Shown here piece after piece: positions 21,720-35,190 of a DNA stretch of 64,000 nucleotides. The position numbers and the translations under genes are program-made. This DNA is from Bimuria novae-zelandiae CBS 107.79. Lineage: Eukaryota; Ascomycota; Dothideomycetes; Pleosporales; Didymosphaeriaceae. The first letter of the stretch is position 1; every line of letters starts with the position of its first letter. Below the pieces are notes generated by a model. That model searched no databases. It was not told the DNA's origin and saw only the letters and a program-made list of their open reading frames with translations. The stretch is from positions 204,669-268,668 of the forward strand of contig ML976735.1 of NCBI GenBank assembly GCA_010015655.1. Direction: 5' to 3'.

Positions 21720-24700
21720 CCCTTAGGCGGTTTTAATTAGGTTTCGGTTGGCTATAATCGCGTTGGGTACGGTTCGAATAGGCTTATAAGCCTCTACTAG
21801 GCCCTAAGAGGCGTGAATAGGCCTAGATAGCTCGTTCTAGTCTTTAGTCTATTTAAGAATCCTCTGCCCTGTTTATTCTAGTATTTCGCAGCCTATAAAG
21901 TATACTCTCTAGGGTAATCTATTGCTAATTACTATTAAGTGCTGTCTTCCTCCTTCTCTAGGGGGGCGACCCCGCCTCTTAGGCTCCTATTTAGGGCGAC
22001 CTTTAGTCTCCTTGTCTAAGCCCTTTAGGAACTACTTTATCGCCCCTTTAGAGATCTCCTCTATAGATAACTACTGGTTCTTATCGCTATTGTATCCTTT
22101 CTACTTAACTTCATACAGCCATTCTCCGTCCTGGAGTACCCTAGATCTAATTCCTTTAATTAGGTATATATCCTCCCCTACTTATAGTATAATAACCTTA
22201 GGCGGGCTTTACTCTTGTTGTAGTAGTCCTTCTAGGGCTACCTAGTTTAGGAGAGACATATAAAACACTAGGTAAATGTTAAAGTCCTTTAGCAGCTCTA
22301 GCTTATATGCCTGTTAACTAATCCGCTATTTTACCCTATAAGGACCTTAGGACTTATAGTTAAGTTTCTTTTTAGACCTAGTTAACCGTATGTTGCGGGC
22401 GTCGAGGTATACCATGTCCCTTACTATAAAGGTTTAGGCCTTATACTTCCTGTTATACCACGTCGCCTGGTACGCCTGTGCCCTAAGGATCGCTTAGGTT
22501 ATCTAGGCCCTAGTCTAGGCTAGAACTGCCGCTCTAGCCCTTACCGTAGGTACTAACCCGCGTAGCTATACTTCTCGGGGTAGGCCTACTATTAGTAGAT
22601 TTAGGCCGTACACTACAATAAATAGCGACACTCCTATAGAGCTATAAATACTATTATTATACGAATATTCTGCTTCGGATAGAAGGTCCGCCTAATTAGA
22701 TTATTTATAGTTATAGAACACTTAAAGGTACTATTTAAGCGTTTAGTTCTATCGTTCTATCTATCCGTCTGTCTACGGGTGGAAGGTAGTAGAGAGGAGT
22801 TACTTAGTTCTTAAATATTAAGTAAAGGTGCTCTAATAAGCCAATATAAATAGGCTGCTTCTATCCGTAACTATTAACTTTAGAAGGCCGTGTAGGCGTA
22901 GAACCTCTTTCCTAAAAATTTTAGCTAGCTCTACTACCTTTAGGTCCTTTCGCGTGGGGATGTAGTGTGCTATCTTAGAAAACTAGTTAATAATTACTAG
23001 GATACTATTATAATAATAGGCTTTAGGTTTACTCTTAGGTAGATCTATTACTATGTCTATAGCAATATCCTCTTAGATGCCCCTTAAGACTAGTAGGCTA
23101 TTAAGTTGGCCGTGCGTTACGTGTTAGATAGGTTTCGCCCTAGAGCACGCTTAGCAGGTCCAGACGTAGTTCTTTACGTATTATTAGATACTAGGCTACT
23201 AGAACTCTTGTAGCACTAGCTCTAAAGTCCTAGTAAAGCTAAAATAGCCCGCAAGGGGGTTATCGTGGCATTATTAAAGGACGTGTACCCTCGCTAGAGG
23301 TGGCACGTATAGCCTATTCTCGTACCGTAATAGGTTGGCCGGTCTAATTATCCAGCGCTTTAGCCATTCCGGCTTTGCCATCTCTAGCCCTTAGAGGTAC
23401 TAGAGGATTTGTTTTGCAGTTTCGTCCCCCTAGCTATTTCTCTTTAATAGCTCTACTATAGGGTAAGCGCTTACTAAATTGTTTACTATCGCCTCCTTAG
23501 TTGCTAACGTTCTAGGTCTAGCAACCCTTGTCACTACTACTAGTCTAGGGCTTTCTGCCTACTTTAGTGGCTGTAGGCTGCCTGCCACGCCTGCTTTATC
23601 TAAAGCGTTGCCTTTTAGCTATAACTTATGCTATAGGGCCTCGAGAAGTCTCTACTAGGAACTGCCTATCCTGCCTAAGCTTATTTCCTCCTCTAACTCG
23701 TAGTCGGGTCTCTGCGATGGTCTATTAGCGGGATTTATCCTTCTTAGATAGTGTTTAATTTTAAAATTAAATGTTATAAGCCATTTGGCCCACCTTGCCT
23801 ACCGTCTAGTTAGGACTTTTGTAGACATAAACTCTTACAGGTTAGTATAGTTAGTTAAAAGCTCGATCTTCTCGCTAACACTCTCTAGGTAGTGTTACTA
23901 ATGCTTAAAAGCTTTAACGATTACTAGTAACTTACTATTATGCGTGTTATAGTTTTATTCTGCCTAGTTTATCTTGCGCGAATAAAAAGTAACTAGGTGC
24001 TATTATAGCTTTCTATGTTTGTCTAGTTGCGATTGGCTTAAGATACCCGAGATCGCGAAACCTAAAGCGTTAGTTTCCACTCTTAAGGGTCTTCTAGGGT
24101 TAAAGTAGGCTAGCAAGGGCCCTCGCATAAAGCTCTCTTTTAGTTAGTAAAAGGAAGCCTTAGCCTGCTTTAGTAGACTTATTATAACTAATTCCTCGAG
24201 TCTCTATCGCTGTCCGCCCTTAGTAGCTCCCTCTAGCCTTTTTGTCAAGGCGTGAAGGGGTGCCGCTACTTAAGAGAATCCTTCTATAAACCTTTAATAG
24301 TAGTTAGTAAAGCTAAGGAAGATTCTAACTGCTTAGACTAAGTTTAGTTTAGGCTAATCTTTTATAGAGGCGACGCGGTCCTCCTCTATCTCTACGCTGT
24401 CTAGGGATACTATAAAGCCTAGGTATCCTACCTTACGTGTGTAGAATTCGCATTTAGACAGTTTGGCGTATAGCCGGCGTTTAACAAGGCGTTCTAGCAC
24501 CGTTTAAACGTGCTAGATGTGTTCCTCTTTCGTCTTAGAGTAGATAAGGATATTATCGAGGTACATAATACAGTAGATATCGAGAAGGTCTAATAGTGTA
24601 TTATTAATATGGCTTTGGAAGGTCGCAGGCGCGTTTATTAAGCTAAAAGGTATTACTATATATTTGTACTATTTATACCTTATTTAGAAGGCTGTCTTCT

Positions 24701-27115
24701 ATTTATCTCCTGCCCTAATTCGGACGCGGTGGTAGGCGTCCCTTAGGTCTAGTTTAGTGTAGATCTAGGCATCCCCCAGTTGGTTAAGGGATTTCTATAT
24801 TAAGGGAAGTAGGTATTAGTTCTTTATTATAACTGTATTTAGTCCCCTGTAGTTAACGTAGAGGCGGAGGCCTCTATCCTTTTTCTTTACAAAAAGAATT
24901 AGTGTCCTAGCGCTTAATTGCGACAGTTAAATAAAGCCCTGTTTAAGGTTCTTTTAGATATAGTCGCGCAGAACTGCTAACTCTAACTTTAATAGACTAT
25001 AGAGTGGTCTAAAAGGCACTTCCTTGCCTTCCTTGATATTAATCTTTATCTCGTAGGGGCCATGGTCGGTAAGAATGCTCGTGGCTTCTTTAGAAAAGGC
25101 TTCCTCCTATCGTCCCTAGTATTCTTTAGGTAGCGTCCCGGGTAGACCTCCTAATGTGTCCTTTAGGGTGGCATACATAACAAAATAGTTATTTACTATG
25201 TCTTTAGCCGTGCCGGCGAACTCTTCTACTAATTTAGTAAAGATCTTAGTCTATTTGCGCTTCCCATGGGCGAAGCGGATAGTCTTGTTATAAAAGTTTA
25301 TAATAAGGTTCTATTCTGCTAGCCAGGGCATTCCTAGGACCATGTCAAATCCACTAATATTACTAACTATAAATAGGCAACTACCGCTCTTGGTTTTACC
25401 GCGACTATCTATAATAGTATAAGGGAGCTTCGCCTGGCCTAGAACGCCTAAGTCTTATCCGTTTAGCGCCACGTAGCGTTTACTATTTATTATCGTTACC
25501 GTAACCCCTAACCGCTTTATTAAATTACTGCTAACGAAATTCGCTTTAGCTCTATAGTCTACTAGGGCTTTAATCCGTTATTAGTTGCCCTCGTGCTATA
25601 CTTTACTGTCCAGCGCGATTAGTAAGCTACCACTCCTATTCCTAGGGGTCCTTATAGCTGTGACTAGTTATTATTAACCCTTATTATAGTTAACCTTGCC
25701 TATAGACTATTAGGCCTCCTAGTCTACAGCTTGTCTTTCCCCGCCTTAGCCTTATACTTTAAACAGGACGCCTTATAATAGCCTAGTTCGTGGTAGTAGA
25801 AGTATTAGTCCTTGTCCTTATCCTCTACTGCCTAAGCCTTCTTCTTACTGTCCTTGTCGCGACGGTCGCTATCGTGGCGTCTCTAGTATAGTTTTGTGTT
25901 ATTTAACCTAGATCGCTTTTAATCGCGCCTTTTGTTAGCTAGCTTATTAAGGAAGTTATTATTAACATTGTGTGTACGTTATTTCCCTAACTTATAAGGT
26001 TTTAACGCTTGCTAATATATATTTACCTTTACTTTTAAGTAAAAGAGGCTCTTCTATTCGCGCAGCTACTATTTAAGGCGTTCTTAGATTTTCTTGTCTA
26101 GTGCCGTGTAGAAGTTATTAATATAGTCTTTATTATTATTATCTAAGGCCTTCTTTAGGTTGTATTCCTCCTATTAGTCCTTAAGGTAGTTAAGGAGTTC
26201 TATAGGGGTCTTCTTGCCTTATTTAGCTGCCTTAATCCTTTAGCAAGCGGCACTCTTTCGCTTTTAGGCTAATTCTAGGGAGTCTACTATAGTCTACTAT
26301 AGAAGGTCCTAGGTAACTTTCCTGTGTCGCTTCCGCTTTGGGATCTTGGCGACTATTTAGTTTTAGTAGTTATATTATATATCTCCTAAGTATCTTACTG
26401 CGAACCTAACCTGCGCTTTGTTAGTTTTAAGGGCAGGTAAAAAGTTAATATAGTCCTTATAAGCCCTCTTCTATAAGTTTAGTTCCTTGCGACCCTTGCC
26501 CTTAAATTAAGGGGGTTTTAGCGGCTTCGATAGCTGTGCGTCTAGGGTAGTAGCTACTATTTAGATTTAACGTTCTTTGTCGTGACTAGTGTAGGCCTAG
26601 CCTTGTCTATCCTTCTTCCGCGGGCGTTAGATGCTTCTAGAGGCCCTAGATTAGTCTTAACTAGTATTGTCTAAGCTTAAGGACGCGTCCTCTATTAAGC
26701 TATTACTTAATAGGTTATTACTTATATCTTTAGCCTTGTCTAGGTTGCCGTGACCCTCCTCGGGCTCTAGGGAGTTATTAGAGATACTAGTAGTTATTAT
26801 CTCGTTCCTAACTAGGGTCTTGCTTTTAGATTAGTAACGCTCTACTATTAGGGAGGCCTCTAGTTCTTAGATGCGTTATTAGAGCTATAGCACGCCTAGG
26901 CGTTCTTAGAGGGTAACTTCCTTTAATTATTAATTATTATTACCGCTTATAACAACAGGGGGGTCTTCTTTTAGGTCTATAAGTATTGTTAGGTCTTCTA
27001 TAGGCGTTGTAACTATTAAAGACTCTTATTTAGAGAGTCCTGCGAGTGGTGACCTGCTTTAAGGGTCTCCTACTATCTTTAAGGTCTGGCGGGTAACTCT
27101 TCGTGTTAATTCCAT
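21720..27115 (-). pseudogene. E4 gag-pol polyprotein, RIP-inactivated
   Basis: Starts at ATG 27115-27113 (MELTRRVTRQTLK). The zinc knuckle is near 25750-25800 (KYFYYHELGYYKASC, from CFYCHE..H....C). The protease reads ALVDYRAKANFVS near 25540-25580. Reverse transcriptase has VIPFSLINAPATFQSHI and YLDNILIYSK near 24535-24660. The integrase zinc-finger end and IAIDIVIDLP lie near 23040-23190. A chromodomain-like segment (QDGEWLYEVKQKGYNSDKNQ) lies near 22060-22140. Many stops are present. This is a different gypsy lineage from E0-E3 but also a chromovirus. Confidence 0.85.
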
Positions 27116-27155
27116 TGTACAGGTAAATTAGATATGAGGGGGTAAGGGATCGTAT

Positions 27156-27328
27156 TGTAAAAAGCGCCCTAATTACGGGCGACTTAGTCTATCTATAGTA
27201 CTAAGGCAATTCCTTAGAGAGGGAAGAGAAGGGCTGCGGCGAGGGAAGTAGATAGGCGAAAGGCCCGGATAGCGCCGGTCTAGAGCGGACTAGGGCCGTC
27301 GAGGGCCCTCGACCTACGCCTCGTGACA
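27156..27328 (-). repeat. 5' LTR of E4
   Basis: 173 bp, begins TGTAAAAAG and ends CTCGTGACA. The gag ATG lies 41 bp inside it. Confidence 0.88.
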
Positions 27329-27763
27329 AATAGGCCTTAAGGCTTCTAGATATAGTTATTAAGCTTAAAGGTGTATATAGAGGAGAGTAGCTTAAAGTAA
27401 ATAATATTTAATAGCTATAGTATTTAGGTACTATAAGGGGGTAATACTATAAGTATAATCTAATTTTAATTATAGTAGTTAATAAAATACTGTGTTAAGT
27501 AACTCTTATAACTATTTATTATTAAAAGCTTATAACTTTAGTGTACCTTTATCTTAGTATAATAATTAAACACCTACTTAAGCTAGACTAATCTAATATC
27601 GTTATTTGTCTAGCTTACAAGTAAAGAAGCTATATAAATTAAGTACGTTCTTGCCTTAATAATAGCTACCTAATAACTTTCGATTATAGAGTTTTTTTAA
27701 CGTAAATATAATACCTAAAAGTAGTATAATACTATCTACGCAGGCTGCTACTAATAAGCTTAT
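27329..27763 (-). pseudogene. Pogo-type transposase, catalytic part (pogo B, second piece)
   Basis: On the minus strand this continues, in frame after removal of E2 and one copy of its CTTAT duplication, from the piece at 34568-35190: ISLLVAAC then, further on, PPYST...ILQ. The latter resembles the PPHSTH.LQPLD block of pogo/Fot1 DDE transposases. It ends at the E4 LTR. RIP stops and probable frame changes are present. Confidence 0.65.
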
Positions 27764-28194
27764 TGTTAAAATCCCTAGGGGTAGCTGGTCCCTAAGGGCT
27801 AAGGTTAGTTCTTGGGCAGGAGTACTGGTAGGACAGGAGAGGGTCGTAGTAATAGCTTACGCTTGTCACTAGGGCGTTAGTATTAAAAGTATATACGGTA
27901 TAATTAAATTAACAAGGTTGCTTATTTAGATCTAAATAATAGATTAATAAATAGGTTAAATATAATAATAGAAGACTATCCTCGTGTCCCTATATACATA
28001 ACTCGTCCTAAGAATCCTAGGTGTCCTAAGAATCCTAAAGTCCTATATACTAAGATACTTTTGGGACGCCCGATATTTCTAGGACGCGTAACTTGGTTAC
28101 ATAATCTATAGCTAAGTTAGGAATCTTAGCTAGTTATATAGATAAGTGTCTATGCCCTACCTCGCGTTATATTAGGTCTTAATAGATCCTAATA
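27764..28194 (-). repeat. 3' LTR of E2
   Basis: Begins TGTTAAAATCC and ends GATCCTAATA. It matches 34137-34567 with transition differences. Confidence 0.88.
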
Positions 28195-28826
28195 TTAGCC
28201 CCCTCCTCTAGACTTAATATCCTTATAAGTTAATTACCTATAAAGCCGCTTTCCTAATCCGCCTAATACTATTATTTATAAGCTAATTATCTTAAGCAAA
28301 ATTACGTATTTACTATAGTTACCTATTTATGCTACGCCAAGAAGTAATTACCCTGTTAGTTATTATTATTACACTCGAGGTGCATAAATTATGTTTAGTA
28401 TAGTAATTAAAAGTATAAGCTAGAGGATATTCCTTTGCTAGATTATTTAAAGATAGATACTAGGTTAGAAAGGTTAGAAAAGTTAGAGGCTAAAGAGGAG
28501 GTAAAACTTTAAGTAAAAGAAGAGCTCGCTTATATAGCGCTCTTACGTGCTTATTTAGTATAAGAGAAGATAGCGCGTTTGCGCGATTAACGTAAGAAGT
28601 TACATTAAAAGAAATAAGAGTTATTTAATTATAAGATATCTATAGTAGATAAGTTAAAAGCCCTAGAGGCTTATAAGGAACTAGCGCAGGCAATAGTGTT
28701 AGTTAACCTAAATACTACTTTAGGCGCTAAGGTAATAGACTAGTCTATTATCTAGTCTAAGCCTTCCTCTTCCGCTACGTAGTATTTATCTTTAGTATAG
28801 TTATGTCGTAAGTCTCTCTTCCTTTA
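28195..28826 (+). pseudogene. Antisense Zn2Cys6-like gene remnant of E2
   Basis: Plus strand, opposite to pol, beside the 3' LTR. At 28324-28416 one frame has the spacing C-x2-C-x6-C-x8-C-x2-C-x7-C. The third and fourth cysteines are intact (TGT, TGC) and the others are TAT/TAC. Residues AKK.LP lie before cysteine 3. Downstream is a long charged, helix-prone run (LERLEKLEAKEEVK and onward) as in E1. Stops are TAA/TAG. Start and end are uncertain. Sequence identity to the E1 gene is low apart from the spacing and layout. Confidence 0.5.
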
Positions 28827-28839
28827 AAACTTTCTCTTA

Positions 28840-31800
28840 TTACTCTAGTGTAGTAGTAGTAGTTATAGATCTTATTTCGTGCCTTTCTTAAAAGTTACTA
28901 GTATTTCTTGCGGAGTTTAAATTTTAGTTTTTATATATTTTCTAAGTGTAAGTATCCTTTTTACTTAACTAAACTTTCTTATAAAAATTTATTATTTTAA
29001 AAGTTTTCTTATCTAACTTCTCTATATTTTAGGAGTATTTTAACTTCAAATTCGTTTTCTTTCTCCAGCTAGTAGTAGAAGGTTGTTTTAACTAGTGTCT
29101 CTAGGTCTATAGGTTTAAGTTAGTCTATATAAAATACTAGGTATATCTTTGCGTCTGGCGATAGTTCTAATTAATAGTTAACTAGTAATACTTGTTTAAT
29201 AATAAAAAATAGCCTAACTTTAATATAGTCTAGTTTCTTGTGCTTTTTCTTTTAGGTTTAAAGATTTTTTATAAGTAGATATGCTTTATCCCCCTTCTTT
29301 AGCTAAGGTGCTGTTTTTCTTTTTTAGTTTATATAGGAAATGCTTTACTATTAAGCTTTTTTAAAATTCTCTTAGAGTTATGCATGTATTTTCTTTATAG
29401 TTTCTACTATATTTATTACTTTTTCTGTTTTAGTTACTATAAGAAGTGTTTAGTTAAAAAGATATAGGTATCTTCCGTGGTTTGCGTAGAATAGTGTAAA
29501 TCCTGTTGCTACTAATATCTTGTTATTATATGCTAACTATGCTATAGGTAGTAGGGAAATCCAGTTATTCTTCTAGTTATTGCAGTAGATGCGTAGGTAC
29601 GTTTTAATTATTTAATTTATACGTTCTGTTTATCCGTCGGTTTGCGGATAGTATGCTATTAATAGTTTCTATTTTATTTTGATAAGTGCTATAAGGGTTA
29701 TCTAATAGTTTAAGGTAAAAAGTTTATCTCTATTGCTAATAATTATCTTTAGAATACCGTGGTGTTGTATAAGTTAGTCTAGGATAAGGAATGCGAGTTC
29801 CTTAGCTATAGTTATTTTTTTAATATAGTAGTAATTTCACGTATTTAGTAAATCGATAGACAATGTTTAGTATTACGTTGTAAGTAATTCTAGTTATAGG
29901 ATCTCTTAATTTTAGTAGTCTTATAATAAAGTCTATAGTAATGTCTTCCTATAGTGTAACAGGTATTTATATAGCCTATATTTCTCTATACTTTAGATGT
30001 GTCGCGTATTTGTTACGCTAGCAATCTATATATTTGCGAATATAGGTGGTTACTACTTCTTTAATTCCCTTAAAGCTGTAATTCTGCTAGATAAGTTCTA
30101 TAGTTTTTCTAATACTTAGGTATCTGTACACTAGGTTATTATAGTATTACTATATAATTTTAGTCTATAGTTCCTTAGGTACTTCGCGTGTGAGTACAAG
30201 GAGTTAATTAAGTTTAGCTATTAGTTCTAAAGAACTATTTGGGTTTTTCTTTAGTATTATAGAGTATATTTTAACCTTTTTTCCTTTATTATTTATTCTG
30301 CTAAGAGCGTCTGCTCTTCCGTTCTTTTTACTTAGGGTATACATAATTTTTAATTTATATTATCTTAGTGTTTCTAACTATCTTGCTTATTATTAAGTTA
30401 GTTTTTTTTATAGTTATAAAGCGTGTGAGGTTTTTATAATCTATAAAAATTATAAGTTCTAAGTAACTATATGTATAAATCCTCTAGTGTTTAATAGCTT
30501 TTACTATTGCGAGTAGTTCTTTATTATATACTTTATACTATAATTCTTCTAATATAAACTTATGTGTGTAGTATATAACTAGGTGCTATTTACTATTCTT
30601 TTCTTACTTAGCGTATGCTCTAACCGCTAAATTACTTGCGTTTATTTCGATACGTAAAGGTTTATTATCCTAAAAGTGTATAAAGACTAGTGGTGTAATA
30701 CATGCTTCCTATAGTGTTTAGAATGCTTATTCGCATTCTTTTATCTAATTAAAGAGTTTATCTTTCTTTGTAAGGTTCGTGAGTGGTAGTATAATTCTAG
30801 AGTAGTCCGTAATAAACTATTTATTAAATCTAATAAATTTAAGGAAAGCTCGTACTTCCTTAAAGTTAGTAAGTAATTTTTACTTTCTTACCTCTTTAAT
30901 CTTTAAAGGGCTTACTTAGATACCTTTAGTATTAATAACATGTCCTAAGAACTCTAGTTTTGTGACATAACATTTATATTTTTTTTAGTTTTAGTCGTAG
31001 GTTAGCGCTGTCTAGTACTTATAGTACTATTTATACGTGTTATATATAATCTTTCTCCTGCTTAGAGAATACTAGGATGTTATTAAGGTAGGTAACTATA
31101 AATATATTAAGGTAGTTCTATAGTATATTATTAATTATTACTTGAAATGTTGCTAGTGCATTAGTAAGTCTAAAAGGCATAACTTAGTACTTAAATAGTT
31201 TATATCTAGTTTAAAAGGCTGTCTTCTACTTATTACCTATTACTATTTATATAAGGTAGTATCCGTCTTGTAAGTTAAATTATGTAAATATCTTAGCTCG
31301 TCCTAGCCTGTCTCGAGACTCTTGTATATTTAGTAGTAGGTATTTATTTTTAATTATTATGTTGTTTAGTCTCCTATAGTTAATATATAGACGTTGTGTT
31401 CCATCCTTCTTTGTAATAAATATTAGGGGTGACGCTACTAGTAATTCTAACTTACGTATTTATTACCTATTAAGGGCTTTTTTTTAGGAATTCGCGTGTC
31501 TATTAGAGTTCCTTTTTACTTTAGCTATATAGTAGTTTAAAAGGCGGCGTTTTTCCTTCTTCGAGAATAATGTAGTAATTTTAGTGTATATACTTAGGAA
31601 GGGCGTTTGCTCCTTTCTCTTTTTAAAATAAATAACTCTATTTTTATATTTATTAGGGATATTAAGAGGTGTGCTGTTCTCTTCGTGCTTACGCTTTATA
31701 ACCTAGTAGTTCCTACTAGCGTTTACTAAGTTAATTTTATATTTATTAACTTCTAGTTACAAGACTATATTATTAATAGCTCTCTTATCTACTATTATAC

Positions 31801-34089
31801 TTTATTAATGCGTAGATTTTACTTATAATGTATAATTACAGCGTTTAAAGGATAGCTCTCTCTTCTTCTAGTTAATTATAGGGTTGTGCTTCCTTAACTA
31901 GGGCAATCTTAAAATTATATTATAATTAGCTTCCTTAATAATATTAAGGGTAATTAATTCCCAGTGTCTATAGATTATAAGGGTAGTTTCGACCTCGTAT
32001 TTAATTATTGCTTTGCTAGGCATTAGCTATCTATTCGCGACATAAATAGCATAGGGTATAGCCTTCTTACGCTTATAGAGTCCTGCTCTATTAAGTGCTT
32101 TTTTTAATATATAACTTTCTTATGCTCTTAAGTCTAGCATGGCTTTTATTTATATTTCTTTAAGCTATACTAGTAGCTTAATTAATGCCTAACTATTAGT
32201 GGCATTTACTTCTTTAAAGGCGTTTTCCCGCCTAAGCCTAGGTCTAAAAAAGATATTTTCTTTATAACTAGCTTTATGGGTTTAAGGCGTTCTTTATTCT
32301 TCTTTCTTTAAGGCTACTACTAGGCCTCTTTTAGGAGAGCTTCACCGTCTTCTTCCTTTATTACTATTTTAATCTTAAGGATTGTAGTTCCTTTTAGTAT
32401 ATAATTAAATTTATGCTTATTCTTCTGCTCCCTGTATTCTTTATAGTTAAGGTATAAGTATATTTGCTATTTATCTAATACGTATTTTTTATTAACTAGT
32501 AGTAATATTACTTAGTTTAGTGCCTAGTTAAAATATAAAAAGTATCGCGTTTCGCGTTTATTCTAAAGGTGAACATTATAATAGGCGATAGGGCAGTTAA
32601 ACCACTCTTATCTATATTATTAGTATGTTTAAGGGAAGTAGCTTTATTCCTTAGCTTAGTAATAAATAGTATATTAATCATCTCTATAGAGGGTCTATTA
32701 GATAGTCTCGTGCGTAGGGTTGCGATAGCCTAGGTTATACTCTAGTTTATAGTTTAGATTTTTATTTAGGTACTTCTTCTTAGGGTCTTCGTAAGCGTAG
32801 CAATAATCTGCTATTTCTCGTGCTGCTTTACTAACTAAGTTAGGTTAGTAAGCGTGGAAGAATGCTTTTATATAGTTTTATTATTTTATTACTATAAATC
32901 CAAAGTCTCCCTCCCTTAGTTAGTGTTTTTTTAAGAAGTCGAAAATATTTATTATCTTACTAGTAACAGGTTTACTCTAGCTAGGATAAGGTATAAGAGA
33001 TTAAGGTATTAGTTCCTTCTTCTTTTTCTTTTTATCTAAACCTTTATATGTATTTTTATAAAGTTATAAGTTAGGGGTCCCTAATCGCTTTAATCCTTTG
33101 TCGTGGATATTAACTTGTTTAATAGCGTTTATTACCTACTATTCTTCGTCGGTAGTTTCTTTTTTATTAATAATTAGTACGTTTAACTATTAGGTAATCT
33201 TATTCTTAGATCTGCAGTTCCTGGCTATGTGGCCTAGTTTGTCATATATAAAGCATTTAAGTGTCTTGGTCCCCTGTTGTCGGGTTCCATCTAAGATACG
33301 TTAGTTAGGCTTTTAGAAGCCTATAGCCTTTCCTGTTCCCTTTTCTAGGTTGTTAAACTGGATATCTTTTATAGGTTAGGGCCCGCAGTAGTTACGTTAC
33401 TATTATTAAGGTGCTTTTAGTAGCGCTTTATAGACTATAAGTACCTATTATTTAAAACTAGCGTTCCTTAGGTTCCTACGGAACTCTTCTTACAAGGCAA
33501 ACTATTCCCTATTAATATAAATAGTCTCTTTATATAGTTCTTTTAAGGTCTTTATTTTTATACTATTATATAGGAGTTCCTCGCGTACGTTGCGTTTAAG
33601 GTCTTATTTATATATTATTTTAAGAGATTTATCTTTTTAGTTAAGTTGCACTACATACTTGCGGAACTTAATTATATATTTAGCTATAAATTAGTATTAG
33701 CAAACTATTTAGATTGCTTATCTAGCGATAGCTATCTTGTTAGCGATTCTAAATATTTATTAAAGGCATATTTTAAAGTTATTATAGTCTTTAATAATAT
33801 TAATTATATTAGCGTGTTTGTTAATGTATTTCTTATTCTTATTGTTGTAATCTATGTCTAAATACTTAACTAGGTAAGGATAAATCTATTCTTTAGCACT
33901 TTCTTGCATATAGGTTACAGCGAAGATAACCTTCTTTTTATCTTCTAGGTCTTAGTTCTAGTTAAAGAAGTAAAGGTCTAGCTGTAAGAGCCAGGTGTTA
34001 AGAAAGGTATAATTACTATTATATAAGTTAGGTTTGTGTGCCTTGTTCTTGCCATCCCCTATAGGGGTAACGTGGTTGTCCGAAGCCAT
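28840..34089 (-). pseudogene. E2 gag-pol polyprotein, RIP-inactivated
   Basis: Starts at an intact ATG (34089-34087), MASDNHVTPIGDGKNK, followed by a gag region with TYMQESAKE. The zinc knuckle CFICDKLGHIARNC (about 33213-33260) keeps all four metal ligands. Protease is near 32110-32150, and reverse transcriptase YLNNILVFSK is at about 31063-31095 (both catalytic D changed to N). RNase H, integrase and chromodomain follow in the same order as E1. Stops are frequent. Confidence 0.88.
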
Positions 34090-34136
34090 GGAAGAGGTAG
34101 GGGTCTTAGTAGTACTTATATTAAGGGTGTTTAAGA

Positions 34137-34567
34137 TATTAAGATCCCTAGGGGTAGCTAGTCCCTAAGGGCTAAGGTTAGTTCTTAGGCAGGAGTACTA
34201 ATAGAATAAAAAAGGGTTATAGTAATAGCTTACGCTTATTATTAGGGTGTTAGTATTAAAGGTATAAATAGCATAATTAAATTAATAAGGTTACTTATTT
34301 AGATCTAAACGATAGATTAATAAATAGGTTAAATATAATAATAGAAGACTATCCTCGTGTCCCTATATATATAACTTGTCCTAAGAATCCTAGGTGTCCT
34401 AAGAATCCCAAAGTCCCATATACTAAGATACTTTTAGGACGCCCGATATTTCTGGGACGCGTGACTTGGTCACGTGATCTATAACTAAGTTAGGAATCTT
34501 GGCTAGTTGCATGGATAAGTGTCCATGCCCCGCCTCGCGTTATATTAGGTCTTAACGGATCCTAACA
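34137..34567 (-). repeat. 5' LTR of E2
   Basis: Begins TATTAAGATCCC and ends GGATCCTAACA. The right third is less mutated than in the left copy (for example TGGGACGCGTGACTTGG). Only 47 bp separate it from the gag ATG. Confidence 0.88.
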
Positions 34568-35190
34568 CTTATTTACTTATATAAACTATTTTAATAAGCC
34601 TACTTAACCTCCTTCTTTTTATATTAACGCCTACTAAAGATACGCTTTATCCTTTCTAGTAGCCTAATTATAAAGCCCTTTTTATCTATATTATATGTGT
34701 TTGCTAGCTTAATGTCGTACTTAGTAATTTTTTATTATAGTAGATTAAAGCATAGCTTATACTTAGACTTAGACTTAGCGTTATAGCAGCTAAAGTCTAT
34801 AGTTAATATCTATTAAAAGGTATTTTAGTCTTAGTAACGGTGCAGGAAGCGTAGAACCTAGCTTTTAAAAACGCGTCCTTATATAGTAGTAGACGCGAAA
34901 TTCTATACTATAGTCCTTATAGGTAGTAAATAACGCGTAATAAGTCTTTTTATATACTTAAGTAGGTTATATTCTTGTTAGTTATTTAGTTTGTGGTTAT
35001 TATAATACTTAATATATTAAGGAACTTATACACTTCGATATACATGCGATAACGTTATACGTAATATATTATATTTTTTTATAATATTTATATAGATAAG
35101 TTTATTATTTAGTTTTAATTTATAGATCTTTATAAGCGTAGCTTATAATCCTAGTATAGTATTAAGTTATTACACGTTAAAATATTGTAT
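34568..35190 (-). pseudogene. Pogo-type transposase, N-terminal part (pogo B, first piece)
   Basis: Minus strand. Near 34692-34660 it reads NIDKKGFIIRLLERIKRIFS, close to the N-[MF]-D-E-K-G-F block around the first catalytic aspartate of pogo/Fot1 transposases. Upstream is a degenerate DNA-binding region. It is split from its catalytic continuation (27763-27329) by E2. The right edge, where composition changes at about 35190, is approximate. Confidence 0.65.

Larger units (their letters stand above)
20145..27328 (-). mobile_element. Ty3/gypsy chromovirus E4 (7184 bp)
   Basis: Two 173-bp LTRs (20145-20317, 27156-27328) begin TGTAAAAAGCGCCC and end GTGACA. Gag-pol reads on the minus strand, and a long antisense frame lies beside the left (3') LTR. 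The flanks are ATAGC on the left and AATAG on the right, with no clean target duplication. The interior is RIP-affected but keeps more GC than E0-E3. Confidence 0.88.
27764..34567 (-). mobile_element. Complete Ty3/gypsy chromovirus E2, TSD CTTAT
   Basis: LTRs of 431 bp each (27764-28194, 34137-34567) have CTTAT on both outer sides (27759-27763, 34568-34572). Gag-pol is on the minus strand and collinear with E1. It inserted into pogo B; joining the flanks restores the transposase frame. It is heavily RIP-mutated. Confidence 0.92.

Noticed and set aside
21922..22245. 107-codon plus-strand frame
   Set aside because: Complement of the E4 chromodomain region of pol.
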